A stretch of DNA of 6,367 nt from positions 1 to 6,367 of the forward strand of contig DAOVZA010000137.1 of NCBI GenBank assembly GCA_030635405.1. The letters run 5' to 3'. This document shows positions 1 through 5,112 of this stretch, one piece after another. Made by a program: the position numbers and the translations under genes. Numbering within the stretch: position 1 is the stretch's first letter; each line of letters begins with the position of its first letter. The notes under the pieces were generated by a model. That model searched no databases. It had not been told where the DNA came from and saw nothing but the letters and a program-made list of their open reading frames with translations. Origin of the DNA: Desulfocapsa sp. GTDB taxonomy: Bacteria; Desulfobacterota; Desulfobulbia; Desulfobulbales; Desulfocapsaceae.

Positions 1-381
1 AATTCTTTCCGCAATCATCTTGGCACAAATTGAGACAGCGGCGCAGTGTAGCCAGAGTTTCTCTTTGGAAAACGAGTCGGATTTACCCTGCTGTTGAAAG
101 ATGTTTTTCAGCGCATCTGTAACAGCAAGGTTATGGAGGTTTTTCATGCCAAGATAAGCAACTGCCCTTCCGATGGAATCAACTCGCTGCACCAGTCCAT
201 AAAAAGGTGAGTTTACCAGGCGAAGTAAACGTACAACAAGTATGGGATCCATCTTGATAACATCTTCAAAATCCTTCATAGTGGAATTGTCATCTGCGAT
301 AAGCCTGGACAAATTTGTAACCACATGCGGAAGAGTCTTAATGTCTTTGAACTTTCTAATAAATTTCTTTTCTTTGGACAT
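1..381 (-). CDS. HDOD-domain protein, N-terminal part (cut by window edge)
   Basis: Only the first 127 codons are present; the frame is open to base 1. The protein begins MSKEKKFIRKF and shows the start of an HDOD domain, an HD-related fold without the metal-binding HD residues, found in bacterial signalling proteins. Visible family features are LPHVV near residues 17-21, the block DPILVVRLLRLVNSPFYG at 45-62, SIGRAVAYLG at 69-78 and the helix LWLHCAAVSICAKMIA at 109-124. Proteins of this family act in the cytoplasm and are linked to regulation, motility and stress signalling, but the exact role cannot be read from this part. An ATG at 381 is preceded by TAAGG with 5 nt spacing. It is the third gene of the minus-strand unit, 24 bp after the moaE-like stop, so co-transcription is likely. 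Whether a GGDEF, EAL or other output domain follows is unknown. Confidence 0.88.
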   Translation of the reverse strand, partial: MSKEKKFIRKFKDIKTLPHVVTNLSRLIADDNSTMKDFEDVIKMDPILVVRLLRLVNSPFYGLVQRVDSIGRAVAYLGMKNLHNLAVTDALKNIFQQQGKSDSFSKEKLWLHCAAVSICAKMIAERI

Positions 382-405
382 GATAACCTTACTTATGAAT
401 AAAGA

Positions 406-771
406 TTAAGCCATTATTTCCTTTTTTGTTATGGCTTCTGCTTTTACTCTATCGAGTAAATCTGACAATACTGGTTTGATATTTTCACGGATATCACCAG
501 CTACAATAAGATAAAGTAGATCATCACCTGGTTCAAAACGTCCTGTAAGGGCTTCTATAACAATATCAAAAATTCCGTCACATTTAAGTAATTCCTGGCG
601 AATGGCTTCTATTTTTTCAAAATCTGGTGTGACTTCAAGAGCTGTTACAGTCTTTCTGTCATTGGCTCGTGACCAGCCTCGGACAGTACCATTATGAATC
701 AAAATCATTCCAACATTATCTTGAAATCCTGGTTGCTGCTTCATCTCTGCAATACGTTTTGAAAGATCCAA
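406..771 (-). CDS. moaE: MoaE-family protein (molybdopterin synthase large-subunit-like)
   Basis: A 121-aa protein of the MoaE fold. In molybdopterin synthase, MoaE works with MoaD to put two sulfurs on cyclic pyranopterin monophosphate during molybdenum cofactor synthesis in the cytoplasm. Seen: GTVRG at residues 28-32 (usual G-x-VR motif), a PGDD turn at 81-84, and a C-terminal ITKKE at 114-118. Aligned by eye without gaps to E. coli MoaE from the PGD motif on, Arg95, Lys110 and Lys117 fall on the catalytic Arg104, Lys119 and Lys126. His103 is replaced by Ile94, and the earlier HRxG motif reads ALTG at 74-77. It is shorter than E. coli MoaE (about 150 aa). The start is TTG at 771-769, chosen for its AAGGAG at 6 nt spacing. 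No moaD is nearby; its neighbours are a lytic transglycosylase and an HDOD protein. The family call is firm, but enzymatic activity is uncertain. Confidence 0.8.
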   Translation of the reverse strand: MDLSKRIAEMKQQPGFQDNVGMILIHNGTVRGWSRANDRKTVTALEVTPDFEKIEAIRQELLKCDGIFDIVIEALTGRFEPGDDLLYLIVAGDIRENIKPVLSDLLDRVKAEAITKKEIMA

Positions 772-777
772 TGTAAA

Positions 778-783
778 CTCCTT
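778..783 (-). promoter_or_regulatory. Shine-Dalgarno of the moaE-like gene (decides a TTG start)
   Basis: On the minus strand AAGGAG, preceded by more A, lies 6 nt before TTG at 771. There is no ATG in frame nearby, so this strong site fixes the TTG as the start. Confidence 0.75.
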
Positions 784-819
784 TTTGTGATTAAGTTGTG
801 AAAAACTATTAAGATGTAA

Positions 820-2175
820 TCAAATAGCCTTCACTATAGGAATTGTCAATCGTTGTGAGGCATGAAGGCTACTGAAATTAAGATTTGTGTTATATTTTTT
901 GAGTAACCAGAGAGGGAGATCAAATTTCTTTTTACAGATTTCCCAAATTGTATCTCCTTTTTTAACCTCGTAGGAACTAACTCCCACAATTTTATAAGCA
1001 CTGAAGAAATCTTCCTCAGTTTCGAGGTGAAAGTCAAATCGTTTTTCTTCAAAATGTTTAGCTGAAGTATTTATAAGGGAGATTTTTATTTTTTCATCTG
1101 GATGAAGGGTTCTGGTTTTGGAAAATCTGTTGAGCTTTCGAAGTGCTGTTGCCGAAATCTTTAGCCAGCTGGCAAGAAGTTCTATTGATTCTTCAGGTAA
1201 GACTGTAATCTTTCCCTGAGGAGGACCTGTGTTTTTTGAGATTTTCTGAACTCCAAGCTCACCAAGGACAACACTTCTAGCCTTTTGGATATTCTGCCAT
1301 TTGGGTTTTCGCTTTTTTGTGTCGGTGAGTGTTGGGATACTTTCTGTCACTGATTGAGATGACTTGGTGGCTGGTCGTTTTGTGAGTTTATGTTGCGTAG
1401 AACGAATATTGGAAGCTTTTCCTGACCGTGTAGCAGTAAAGGGAATACGCAGATTCTGGCCCACAAATATGGTGGCATTTTTTCCAAGATTGTTGCTGCT
1501 TAACAGTGATTTGAGGCTGACTTTATATTTTTGCGCAATTTTACCTGCAGTATCTCCGGGACGAACACGATGGAACTTTGTGGGCTTTTGCTTACTGTAA
1601 TAAAGACGAGAAGGTAGTTGGCTGAGAAGTGTTTTTTGCCGATTGGTGTGCGGTAAAAGTAAGGTGTATCCCTTCGGGATATATTTTTTGCCATCTAGTA
1701 CGGAACGTCTGAGAGCTGGATTGTATTGTTTTAAAGTGTTTTTTGAGAGATTGAAATGTTTGCACAGATCATTTGCAGAGATATAGGCAGGGAGGGTAAA
1801 TTTTAGAATATTTAATGGCTTATTCTGTTTTATCGAGGGATCTTTTTCAAGTTTTTTTGCAATATGCATTGCTGCAAGAAACTCTGAATAAAAATTGCGG
1901 GAAGCGAATTTGAAATACCCCTGATTGTAATGACGGAAGATTTCTTCATAGCTTGAATGAGCCTTTTTGGCACGTCGCATACCAGCAGGACCATAATTAT
2001 ATGCAGTTATGGCAAGGGGCCAGCTGCCAAGCGATTCGTAATTCTTTTTCAGGAATTTTGCTGCTGCGTGGCTGGCAAGAATAGGATCCTGCCTTTCATC
2101 AATGGCATAATTTATTGTAAGGAACTGTTGTCCTGTGGGTCGTGTGAATTGCCAGATCCCTGATGCCCCAAATTT
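820..2175 (-). CDS. 3' part of the lytic transglycosylase: rest of the SLT domain plus LysM repeats
   Basis: The frame continues open for 451 codons after the TGA and ends at TGA 822-820. It carries KFGASGIWQF, LASHAAAKFLKKNY, AYNYGPAG, a post-catalytic segment (LPAYISANDLCKHFNLS) and the LysM units. LysM 1 (HRVRPGDTAGKIAQKYKVS) and the last LysM (YEVKKGDTIWEICKKKF) are clear. The middle one (ITVLPEESIELLASWLKIS) has lost the GDT core. LysM binds GlcNAc of peptidoglycan. A basic, Ser/Thr-rich linker (about 186-236 counted from the first internal ATG) joins LysM 1 to the middle unit. That first in-frame ATG, at 1980-1978, comes after AYNYG and has no Shine-Dalgarno, so independent translation of a useful SLT product is unlikely. 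The absence of further stops or frameshifts argues for a young lesion, an error or read-through. Confidence 0.75.
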   Translation of the reverse strand, partial: KFGASGIWQFTRPTGQQFLTINYAIDERQDPILASHAAAKFLKKNYESLGSWPLAITAYNYGPAGMRRAKKAHSSYEEIFRHYNQGYFKFASRNFYSEFLAAMHIAKKLEKDPSIKQNKPLNILKFTLPAYISANDLCKHFNLSKNTLKQYNPALRRSVLDGKKYIPKGYTLLLPHTNRQKTLLSQLPSRLYYSKQKPTKFHRVRPGDTAGKIAQKYKVSLKSLLSSNNLGKNATIFVGQNLRIPFTATRSGKASNIRSTQHKLTKRPATKSSQSVTESIPTLTDTKKRKPKWQNIQKARSVVLGELGVQKISKNTGPPQGKITVLPEESIELLASWLKISATALRKLNRFSKTRTLHPDEKIKISLINTSAKHFEEKRFDFHLETEEDFFSAYKIVGVSSYEVKKGDTIWEICKKKFDLPLWLLKKYNTNLNFSSLHASQRLTIPIVKAI

Positions 2176-2781
2176 TCAATAGGACTTGATGTTAAATGAT
2201 GACTCAACATGGGGCAGGTATGCAAGGTCGCTAGGAAGTCCTTGTTTTACAAAGATATGTTTTATCTTCTTCATGTAAGCGCCCGAACGGCGTACACCTT
2301 CTAGAAAACGGTCTTTCTGGCCAATCTGAATACGGACGGAGTCTGCAGCTTTCTTAAACTGCTTTTTGCTGCTTTTTGCATAAAGTGCGGCAACTCGTTT
2401 TTCATCAGAAGTTTTGGGTTGTATACCCTTTGCTACGCGATTGACAATATGTGCCTCTTTGTCCTTGATTCCTTTAAATATTGGTTTGTTTATCTTGGAG
2501 GAACCTGGAAGTCGATGATTGTATATGGGGAGAACTTCATATATAATTCCAAGATTGTTGGAGTCGTGAACCACGGCCTGGCTGGTTGAATATTTACTGT
2601 AAATATTCTCCCAAAACCGTACATTTTTATTAATGACGGGATATTGAGGGAAGGGATCTGCTCCCAGGAGTGCTGAAGGCTGCAGCAAAAGAGTTAAAAA
2701 AAGAGAGGTCAGCAGAAAACGCAATTTTACTGAAGGTAAAATTTTTGGGATAAAATATTTGAGGAAAGTGTTTTTCTGCAT
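2176..2781 (-). CDS. 5' part of the lytic transglycosylase: signal peptide and catalytic Glu, ends at the TGA
   Basis: If the TGA terminates translation, this 201-aa product is made. It has a Lys-rich n-region, a hydrophobic stretch LLTSLFLTLLL at residues 23-33 and a plausible signal peptidase site ALLGA-DP after Ala41, so it would be exported. The mature part holds the family N-terminal region (VRFWENIYSKYSTSQ at 54-68; GQKDRFLEGVRRSGAYM at 154-170) and ends just after HVESSFN with Glu193. It lacks GIWQ and AYNYG, which form the rest of the active-site groove, so on its own it should not fold as an active SLT domain. The ATG at 2781 has no convincing Shine-Dalgarno; an AAAGAG lies too far upstream to be ideal. 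Confidence 0.7.
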   Translation of the reverse strand: MQKNTFLKYFIPKILPSVKLRFLLTSLFLTLLLQPSALLGADPFPQYPVINKNVRFWENIYSKYSTSQAVVHDSNNLGIIYEVLPIYNHRLPGSSKINKPIFKGIKDKEAHIVNRVAKGIQPKTSDEKRVAALYAKSSKKQFKKAADSVRIQIGQKDRFLEGVRRSGAYMKKIKHIFVKQGLPSDLAYLPHVESSFNIKSY

Positions 2782-2901
2782 TACAGCGGCTTGCTCTTTA
2801 TACGAAGTGAAAATCTAAAAAAAAAATAGTGCAACTAGTAAGTATGAGAAGAATTTGAAGTTAGGTTGTCAGTATTTCTATTAAATCATAAGGAGTAGTT
2901 G
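2782..2901. other. Divergent intergenic region between mltD and the Nudix gene
   Basis: About 120 bp that must hold promoters for both directions. A run of ten A at 2817-2826 lies on the mltD side. For the Nudix gene a weak plus-strand promoter can be proposed: TTGAAG at 2855-2860 and TATTAA at 2879-2884 with an 18-nt spacer. On the minus strand TTGCAC (2834-2829) is -35-like, but no -10 is well placed. No operator or riboswitch was recognised. Confidence 0.35.
2890..2895 (+). promoter_or_regulatory. Shine-Dalgarno of the Nudix gene (decides ATG 2902)
   Basis: AAGGAG lies 6 nt before ATG at 2902 but only 3 nt before an in-frame TTG at 2899. The spacing favours the ATG. Confidence 0.75.
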
Positions 2902-3387
2902 ATGTATACACCTATCTTGGCAACATTGGGATTTATCCTTTCCAAGGATAAAAAGAGTGTCCTGCTAATACATAGAAATAAAAGACCAGAGGATCAGCAT
3001 CTCGGTAAATATAATGGTCTTGGTGGCAAAATGGAAGCTGGTGAAGATGCTTTGGCATGTCTGAAACGCGAAATAAAAGAAGAGGCAGATATTACCTGTG
3101 TTCATACGGAATTGAGAGGCACAATTAACTGGCCTGGCTTTGGGGCAAATGGTGAGCACTGGTTTGGTTTTATTTTTCTGGTAACCGAATATCAGGGAAC
3201 GGCTGGAACAACAAATGAAGAGGGCGATTTGCACTGGAAGCGTATTTCAGAACTGCATACACTTCCAATGTGGGAAGGGGATAGGTATTTTTTACCTCTT
3301 GTTTTTGATAAAAACCCCACTCCTTTTCACGGTCACATGCCCTATGGAAATGGCTCGCCTTTGGGGTGGGACTATTCACGTGGCTAG
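2902..3387 (+). CDS. Nudix hydrolase, MutT/8-oxo-dGTP diphosphatase-like
   Basis: A 161-aa single-domain Nudix protein. Such enzymes hydrolyse a nucleoside diphosphate linked to another moiety, using Mg2+ bound by the Glu residues of the Nudix box. Seen: Gly42, Glu48, Arg56-Glu57 and Glu60-Glu61 in the correct G-x5-E-x7-REUxEE spacing, preceded by the family-typical HLGKYNGLGGKMEAGE (33-48). The box position that is normally Gly is Asp63 (EEADI). The lead-in HLGKYNGLGGK resembles MutT-type enzymes that sanitise oxidised nucleotides, but substrate cannot be read from sequence. The C-terminal tail (PFHGHMPYGNGSP, 141-153) is Gly- and Pro-rich. Start ATG 2902 is chosen over TTG 2899 for SD spacing. 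The gene is divergent from mltD and separated from zapB by 107 bp with a possible promoter, so it is probably transcribed alone. Stop is TAG. No terminator was seen after it. Confidence 0.88.
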   Translation: MYTPILATLGFILSKDKKSVLLIHRNKRPEDQHLGKYNGLGGKMEAGEDALACLKREIKEEADITCVHTELRGTINWPGFGANGEHWFGFIFLVTEYQGTAGTTNEEGDLHWKRISELHTLPMWEGDRYFLPLVFDKNPTPFHGHMPYGNGSPLGWDYSRG

Positions 3388-3402
3388 TCTATGTCAGCAT
3401 GC

Positions 3403-3430
3403 TTGCAATAAAACAAATCAAGGGTATACT
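3403..3430 (+). promoter_or_regulatory. Candidate promoter for zapB-zapA
   Basis: TTGCAA at 3403-3408 and TATACT at 3425-3430 with a 16-nt spacer resemble a sigma-70 promoter, giving a leader of about 58 nt before zapB. A second, AT-rich option is TTGCTA at 3443-3448 with TATATT at 3467-3472 (18-nt spacer). Both come from sequence match only. Confidence 0.4.
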
Positions 3431-3481
3431 TATCATTGTATTTTGCTAACTAAAAACTATCGATTTTATATTTATTTGTAC

Positions 3482-3486
3482 AGGAG
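3482..3486 (+). promoter_or_regulatory. Shine-Dalgarno of zapB (decides ATG 3495)
   Basis: AGGAG lies 8 nt before ATG 3495. An in-frame GTG at 3486 overlaps the site itself and is therefore not the start. Confidence 0.75.
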
Positions 3487-3494
3487 TGATTGTT

Positions 3495-3830
3495 ATGACA
3501 GAAGAAAATGAACTTGTAAGACTTGAGAAATTTGTTTCAACTTTACTTGAAAAATTTAATGCATTGCAAGCGGAAAGTAAGGATCTGACAGAACGTCTGC
3601 AAAGACGGGAAGAGACCATCGAAACGTTACAGGATGAGCTTGGATCGATGAAAGATGAGCGTGGTGATATCTCGACTCGGGTCAGCAGTCTTATCGGACA
3701 GATTGAAGAATGGGAAGCTGGAAATGAAGATTCGCAAGAGGCTGATAAATCATCCGATGATGAGACCTCTTCTGATTCAGGAGTCCAGGGGAATCTTTTT
3801 TCAGCGGATCCAAGCAATAACAATAGTTAA
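3495..3830 (+). CDS. zapB: ZapB-like cell-division coiled-coil protein
   Basis: A 111-aa protein, nearly all helix up to about residue 74, with heptad-like Leu/Val/Ile spacing (LVRLEKFVSTLLEKF, then LTERLQ, IETLQDEL) and a closing TRVSSLIGQIEEWE at 61-74. This matches the ZapB family, small coiled coils that bundle at midcell and join the Z-ring through ZapA. The next gene is zapA, which supports the call. E. coli ZapB has about 81 residues; here residues 75-111 form an extra tail rich in Asp, Glu and Ser, ending in GNLFSADPSNNNS, probably disordered. The start is ATG 3495, not the in-frame GTG 3486. The stop is TAA, and zapA begins 76 bp later. Coiled coils are easily misassigned from sequence alone; a generic ZapB/DUF904-type label is the cautious alternative. 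Confidence 0.75.
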   Translation: MTEENELVRLEKFVSTLLEKFNALQAESKDLTERLQRREETIETLQDELGSMKDERGDISTRVSSLIGQIEEWEAGNEDSQEADKSSDDETSSDSGVQGNLFSADPSNNNS

Positions 3831-3852
3831 GTTGCCTGGGTAGTTTAATCTC

Positions 3853-3885
3853 ACAGAACAAGAAAGTAATTTAAAGATGTTCTGT
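3853..3885 (+). repeat. 8-bp perfect inverted repeat in the zapB-zapA gap
   Basis: ACAGAACA at 3853-3860 and TGTTCTGT at 3878-3885 are exact reverse complements with a 17-nt AT-rich spacer, 10 nt upstream of the zapA Shine-Dalgarno. It could form an RNA hairpin that tunes zapA translation or processing, or act as an operator. No U-run follows, so it is not an ordinary terminator. Confidence 0.55.
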
Positions 3886-3894
3886 AATGGTTGA

Positions 3895-3900
3895 GAGGTG
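3895..3900 (+). promoter_or_regulatory. Shine-Dalgarno of zapA (decides a TTG start)
   Basis: GAGGTG, preceded by GA, lies 6 nt before TTG 3907. The encoded protein aligns with ZapA from its first residues, so no ATG start is needed. Confidence 0.7.
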
Positions 3901-3906
3901 TAAGCG

Positions 3907-4218
3907 TTGGAACGACTCGTCCGTTTTGAACTCATAGGGCTTGAATTTGCTTTTTATACAGGTGCTCCTGAAGAAGAAGTTGATGAGATTATCAAACTTG
4001 TGACGGATCTTGTTGAAGAAAACTGTTCTTCTGGAGCCTCAGGAAGTGTTGCTGTTGGAAAGGTTGCAGTTCTCGCAAGTCTCAACATTGCTTCAAAGTA
4101 TGTTGAATTAAAACGAGACTTTAACTCTTATAAACAGGAGACTGAGAATAGGTTGGCTCGTTTGGGGCAACGGATTGATGAGGAGCTCACTGAAGGAAAA
4201 ACTTCACCCGGGCACTGA
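3907..4218 (+). CDS. zapA: Cell division protein ZapA
   Basis: A 103-aa protein (E. coli ZapA 109 aa). ZapA is a cytoplasmic tetramer that crosslinks FtsZ filaments and recruits ZapB. The N-terminal head (about 4-40) has VRFELIGLEFAFYTGAPEEEVDEIIKLV arranged as the usual beta-beta-helix. The hallmark KVAVLASLNIASKYVELK lies at 52-69 and leads into a coiled coil to about residue 94 with LARLGQRIDEEL. Between them is a short Ser/Gly loop (41-47). Translation starts at TTG 3907, with GAGGTG at 6 nt. It lies 76 bp downstream of zapB, probably on one transcript, and about 110 bp upstream of the 6S RNA start. The zapA-6S RNA neighbourhood is conserved in many proteobacteria, which supports both calls. 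Stop is TGA, showing that TGA is a normal terminator in this genome. Confidence 0.93.
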   Translation: MERLVRFELIGLEFAFYTGAPEEEVDEIIKLVTDLVEENCSSGASGSVAVGKVAVLASLNIASKYVELKRDFNSYKQETENRLARLGQRIDEELTEGKTSPGH

Positions 4219-4228
4219 CTGTTGTTTT

Positions 4229-4250
4229 CAGCGCCCAGCGTAACTGTTTT
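4229..4250 (+). terminator. Weak terminator-like hairpin after zapA
   Basis: CAGCGC at 4229-4234, loop CCA, GCG at 4238-4240 and, after three unpaired bases, CTG followed by TTTT at 4247-4250. The stem is short and interrupted, so this is only a possible end for the zap transcript. Confidence 0.3.
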
Positions 4251-4313
4251 AAGCATAGAAAAATAATAGATTCTCAGAAAATATTAAGATAGCATGTTTT
4301 TTTTCGAGAATTT

Positions 4314-4322
4314 TGCTATAAT
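4314..4322 (+). promoter_or_regulatory. Extended -10 promoter of the 6S RNA gene
   Basis: TGCTATAAT combines a perfect -10 (4317-4322) with the TG of an extended -10. No good -35 lies 16-18 nt upstream, where the sequence is T-rich. Transcription would start near 4329-4330. Confidence 0.7.
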
Positions 4323-4329
4323 GTCTCAC

Positions 4330-4520
4330 ATAGGAAGAGTTTACAATTTTCCCTGGCCTGTTCGTGACTCTCAGTGTTGTTGAGCCAACTCTCTTAAAAA
4401 GGGTAACTCCGCTGCTTCTGAATGGAAACTCGCTTGCGAATTCCCTGCTGGACTCATGAGTATGCCCACCTATACTATAGGTTTAACGTTCCTGGGAACA
4501 CGGCAGGGTGGGGAGATTTA
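4330..4520 (+). ncRNA. ssrS: 6S RNA (ssrS) candidate
   Basis: 6S RNA mimics an open promoter and holds the housekeeping RNA polymerase holoenzyme, mainly in stationary phase. The fold found by eye matches it. In the closing helix, CCCTG (4351-4355), CC (4357-4358) and TGTTC (4359-4363) pair with GAACA (4496-4500), GG (4502-4503) and CAGGG (4504-4508): 12 pairs with one bulge per side. There is a largely unpaired central bubble whose 3' strand carries a hairpin, ACCTAT-ACT-ATAGGT at 4468-4482. The apical arm is TGAGCC (4381-4386) with GGACTCA (4450-4456), ending in GGAA/TTCC (4424-4427, 4441-4444) and a TCGC/GCGA cap. The closing-helix words resemble known 6S ends. A T-run at 4521-4526 may end it. 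Position just after zapA, as in E. coli, supports the call. Ends are approximate: the 5' part before about 4345 does not pair and may be trimmed. ORFs here look spurious. Confidence 0.8.
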
Positions 4521-4526
4521 TTTTTT

Positions 4527-5100
4527 ATCAGAACGATTGTTTATTGTTCTGTTTGCATATTCCGAATTCCTTTTTACAGTTTATGTAATGGTGTTCGGAA
4601 ATCACCGGCAGAGATTAATAGCTGTTGGAATAAAGAGTTACTGGAAGGAAGACTAAAATAGGAAGAAAAAGTCTGTCTATACTTACTGTCTGACGGTTAT
4701 TTTTAGAAAAAGCCGATTTTACATATAGAGAAAAAATTACATATTTGTGTATGAATGGTGGTCCTGTAAAAGTGTTATGTTCTGGTTTCTTTCGTATTGA
4801 TGGGGAGAGTGGATCATATTGAAAGGGTAAATTTGTCATTTTTACGGAAAAAGTAGGAAAGAAAGGACTGAAGTTACCCAAGACCATCAAGTGTTTGAGT
4901 TAAATCGTTTTTTTTCGCATAGCAGATTGAATATAAAATTGCGTTTGTTTCATTCTTTGGCCACTGGGGGCTGTTTCTCCATGCCGGGATTAGATTTTGT
5001 CGTTACGGCGCTGTTTCTTCATTTATTATTTCCCCTTTTTTCTAAGGGGGTACTCCCATTGCTAACTCCTGTTCCACGTGCTGTCTAATTGTGCCGATAC
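4527..5100 (+). other. Gene-free region between 6S RNA and rny
   Basis: About 570 bp of AT-rich sequence. The short open frames here have no recognisable domains, no good Shine-Dalgarno and an odd composition, and I reject them. Structures seen: a weak hairpin at 4694-4715 (CGG/CCG outside, T5/A5 inside) followed by ATTTT, possibly a terminator; two direct copies of TTACATAT at 4719-4726 and 4737-4744; and a GC-capped hairpin at 5032-5049. A fau gene (5-formyltetrahydrofolate cyclo-ligase), which often follows 6S RNA, is not recognisable even in pieces. The rny promoter must lie here, but no clear sigma-70 pair was found. Confidence 0.5.
5032..5049 (+). promoter_or_regulatory. Hairpin in the rny leader
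   Basis: CCCCTT at 5032-5037 pairs with AAGGGG at 5044-5049 around a 6-nt T-rich loop. No U-run follows on either strand, so it is not a standard terminator. It lies 64 bp before the rny start and may belong to its leader. Confidence 0.4.
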
Positions 5101-5107
5101 GGGGGAG
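5101..5107 (+). promoter_or_regulatory. Shine-Dalgarno of rny (decides a GTG start)
   Basis: GGGGGAG lies 5 nt before GTG 5113. The protein reads as an RNase Y from this GTG, with the membrane segment directly after it. An upstream in-frame stop at 5086 limits alternatives. Confidence 0.75.
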
Positions 5108-5112
5108 TTGTT

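Larger units (their letters stand above)
820..2781 (-). pseudogene. mltD: MltD-like lytic transglycosylase with LysM repeats, interrupted by one in-frame TGA
   Basis: The whole locus encodes 653 residues in one frame, with a single TGA at 2176-2178 (codon 202). The enzyme family cleaves peptidoglycan glycan strands in the periplasm, leaving 1,6-anhydro-muramic ends. Order: signal peptide (hydrophobic about 22-33, likely cut after Ala41); a family region with VRFW and YSKYSTSQ; catalytic Glu193 in HVESSFN; the TGA; GASGIWQF at 205-212; AYNYG at 260-264; a post-catalytic segment; and then LysM at about 404-447, a degenerate LysM-like unit at about 524-568 and LysM at about 604-648. No frameshift is needed: walking codon by codon across the TGA keeps the family motifs aligned. 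Family members read S-x-x-GA-x-GIWQ here, so TGA replaces a Ser codon (TCA to TGA is one base). It is the first gene of a unit with moaE and the HDOD gene. It may be a recent nonsense allele, a sequence error or a recoded codon; I cannot decide. The SD is weak. Confidence 0.85.

Noticed and set aside
772..822. Read-through fusion of the lytic transglycosylase to the moaE-like gene.
   Set aside because: The frames match by chance (48 bp apart), but the moaE-like gene has its own strong Shine-Dalgarno and TTG start, and the peptide between is not domain-like.
1364..1600. Plus-strand ORFs across the lytic transglycosylase.
   Set aside because: They are antisense shadows of the LysM-coding frame and lack start signals and domains.
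2140..2200. A frameshift between the SLT part and the LysM part of the lytic transglycosylase.
   Set aside because: Translating codon by codon across the site shows both halves in the same frame; only the TGA separates them.
3853..3885. LexA/SOS box upstream of zapA (GAAC...GTTC).
   Set aside because: The GAAC and GTTC words are about 19 nt apart; the known GAAC-N4-GTTC type needs 4 nt.
4422..4661. Small protein-coding genes in the 6S RNA region.
   Set aside because: They overlap the structured RNA and each other in different frames and have no Shine-Dalgarno or recognisable domain.
5032..5049. A rho-independent terminator before rny.
   Set aside because: The stem is good, but neither strand has a U-run directly after it.
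4891..5088. A 65-aa hydrophobic ORF before rny.
   Set aside because: It has no Shine-Dalgarno and begins in an AT-rich tract, and its hydrophobicity follows from T-rich sequence.
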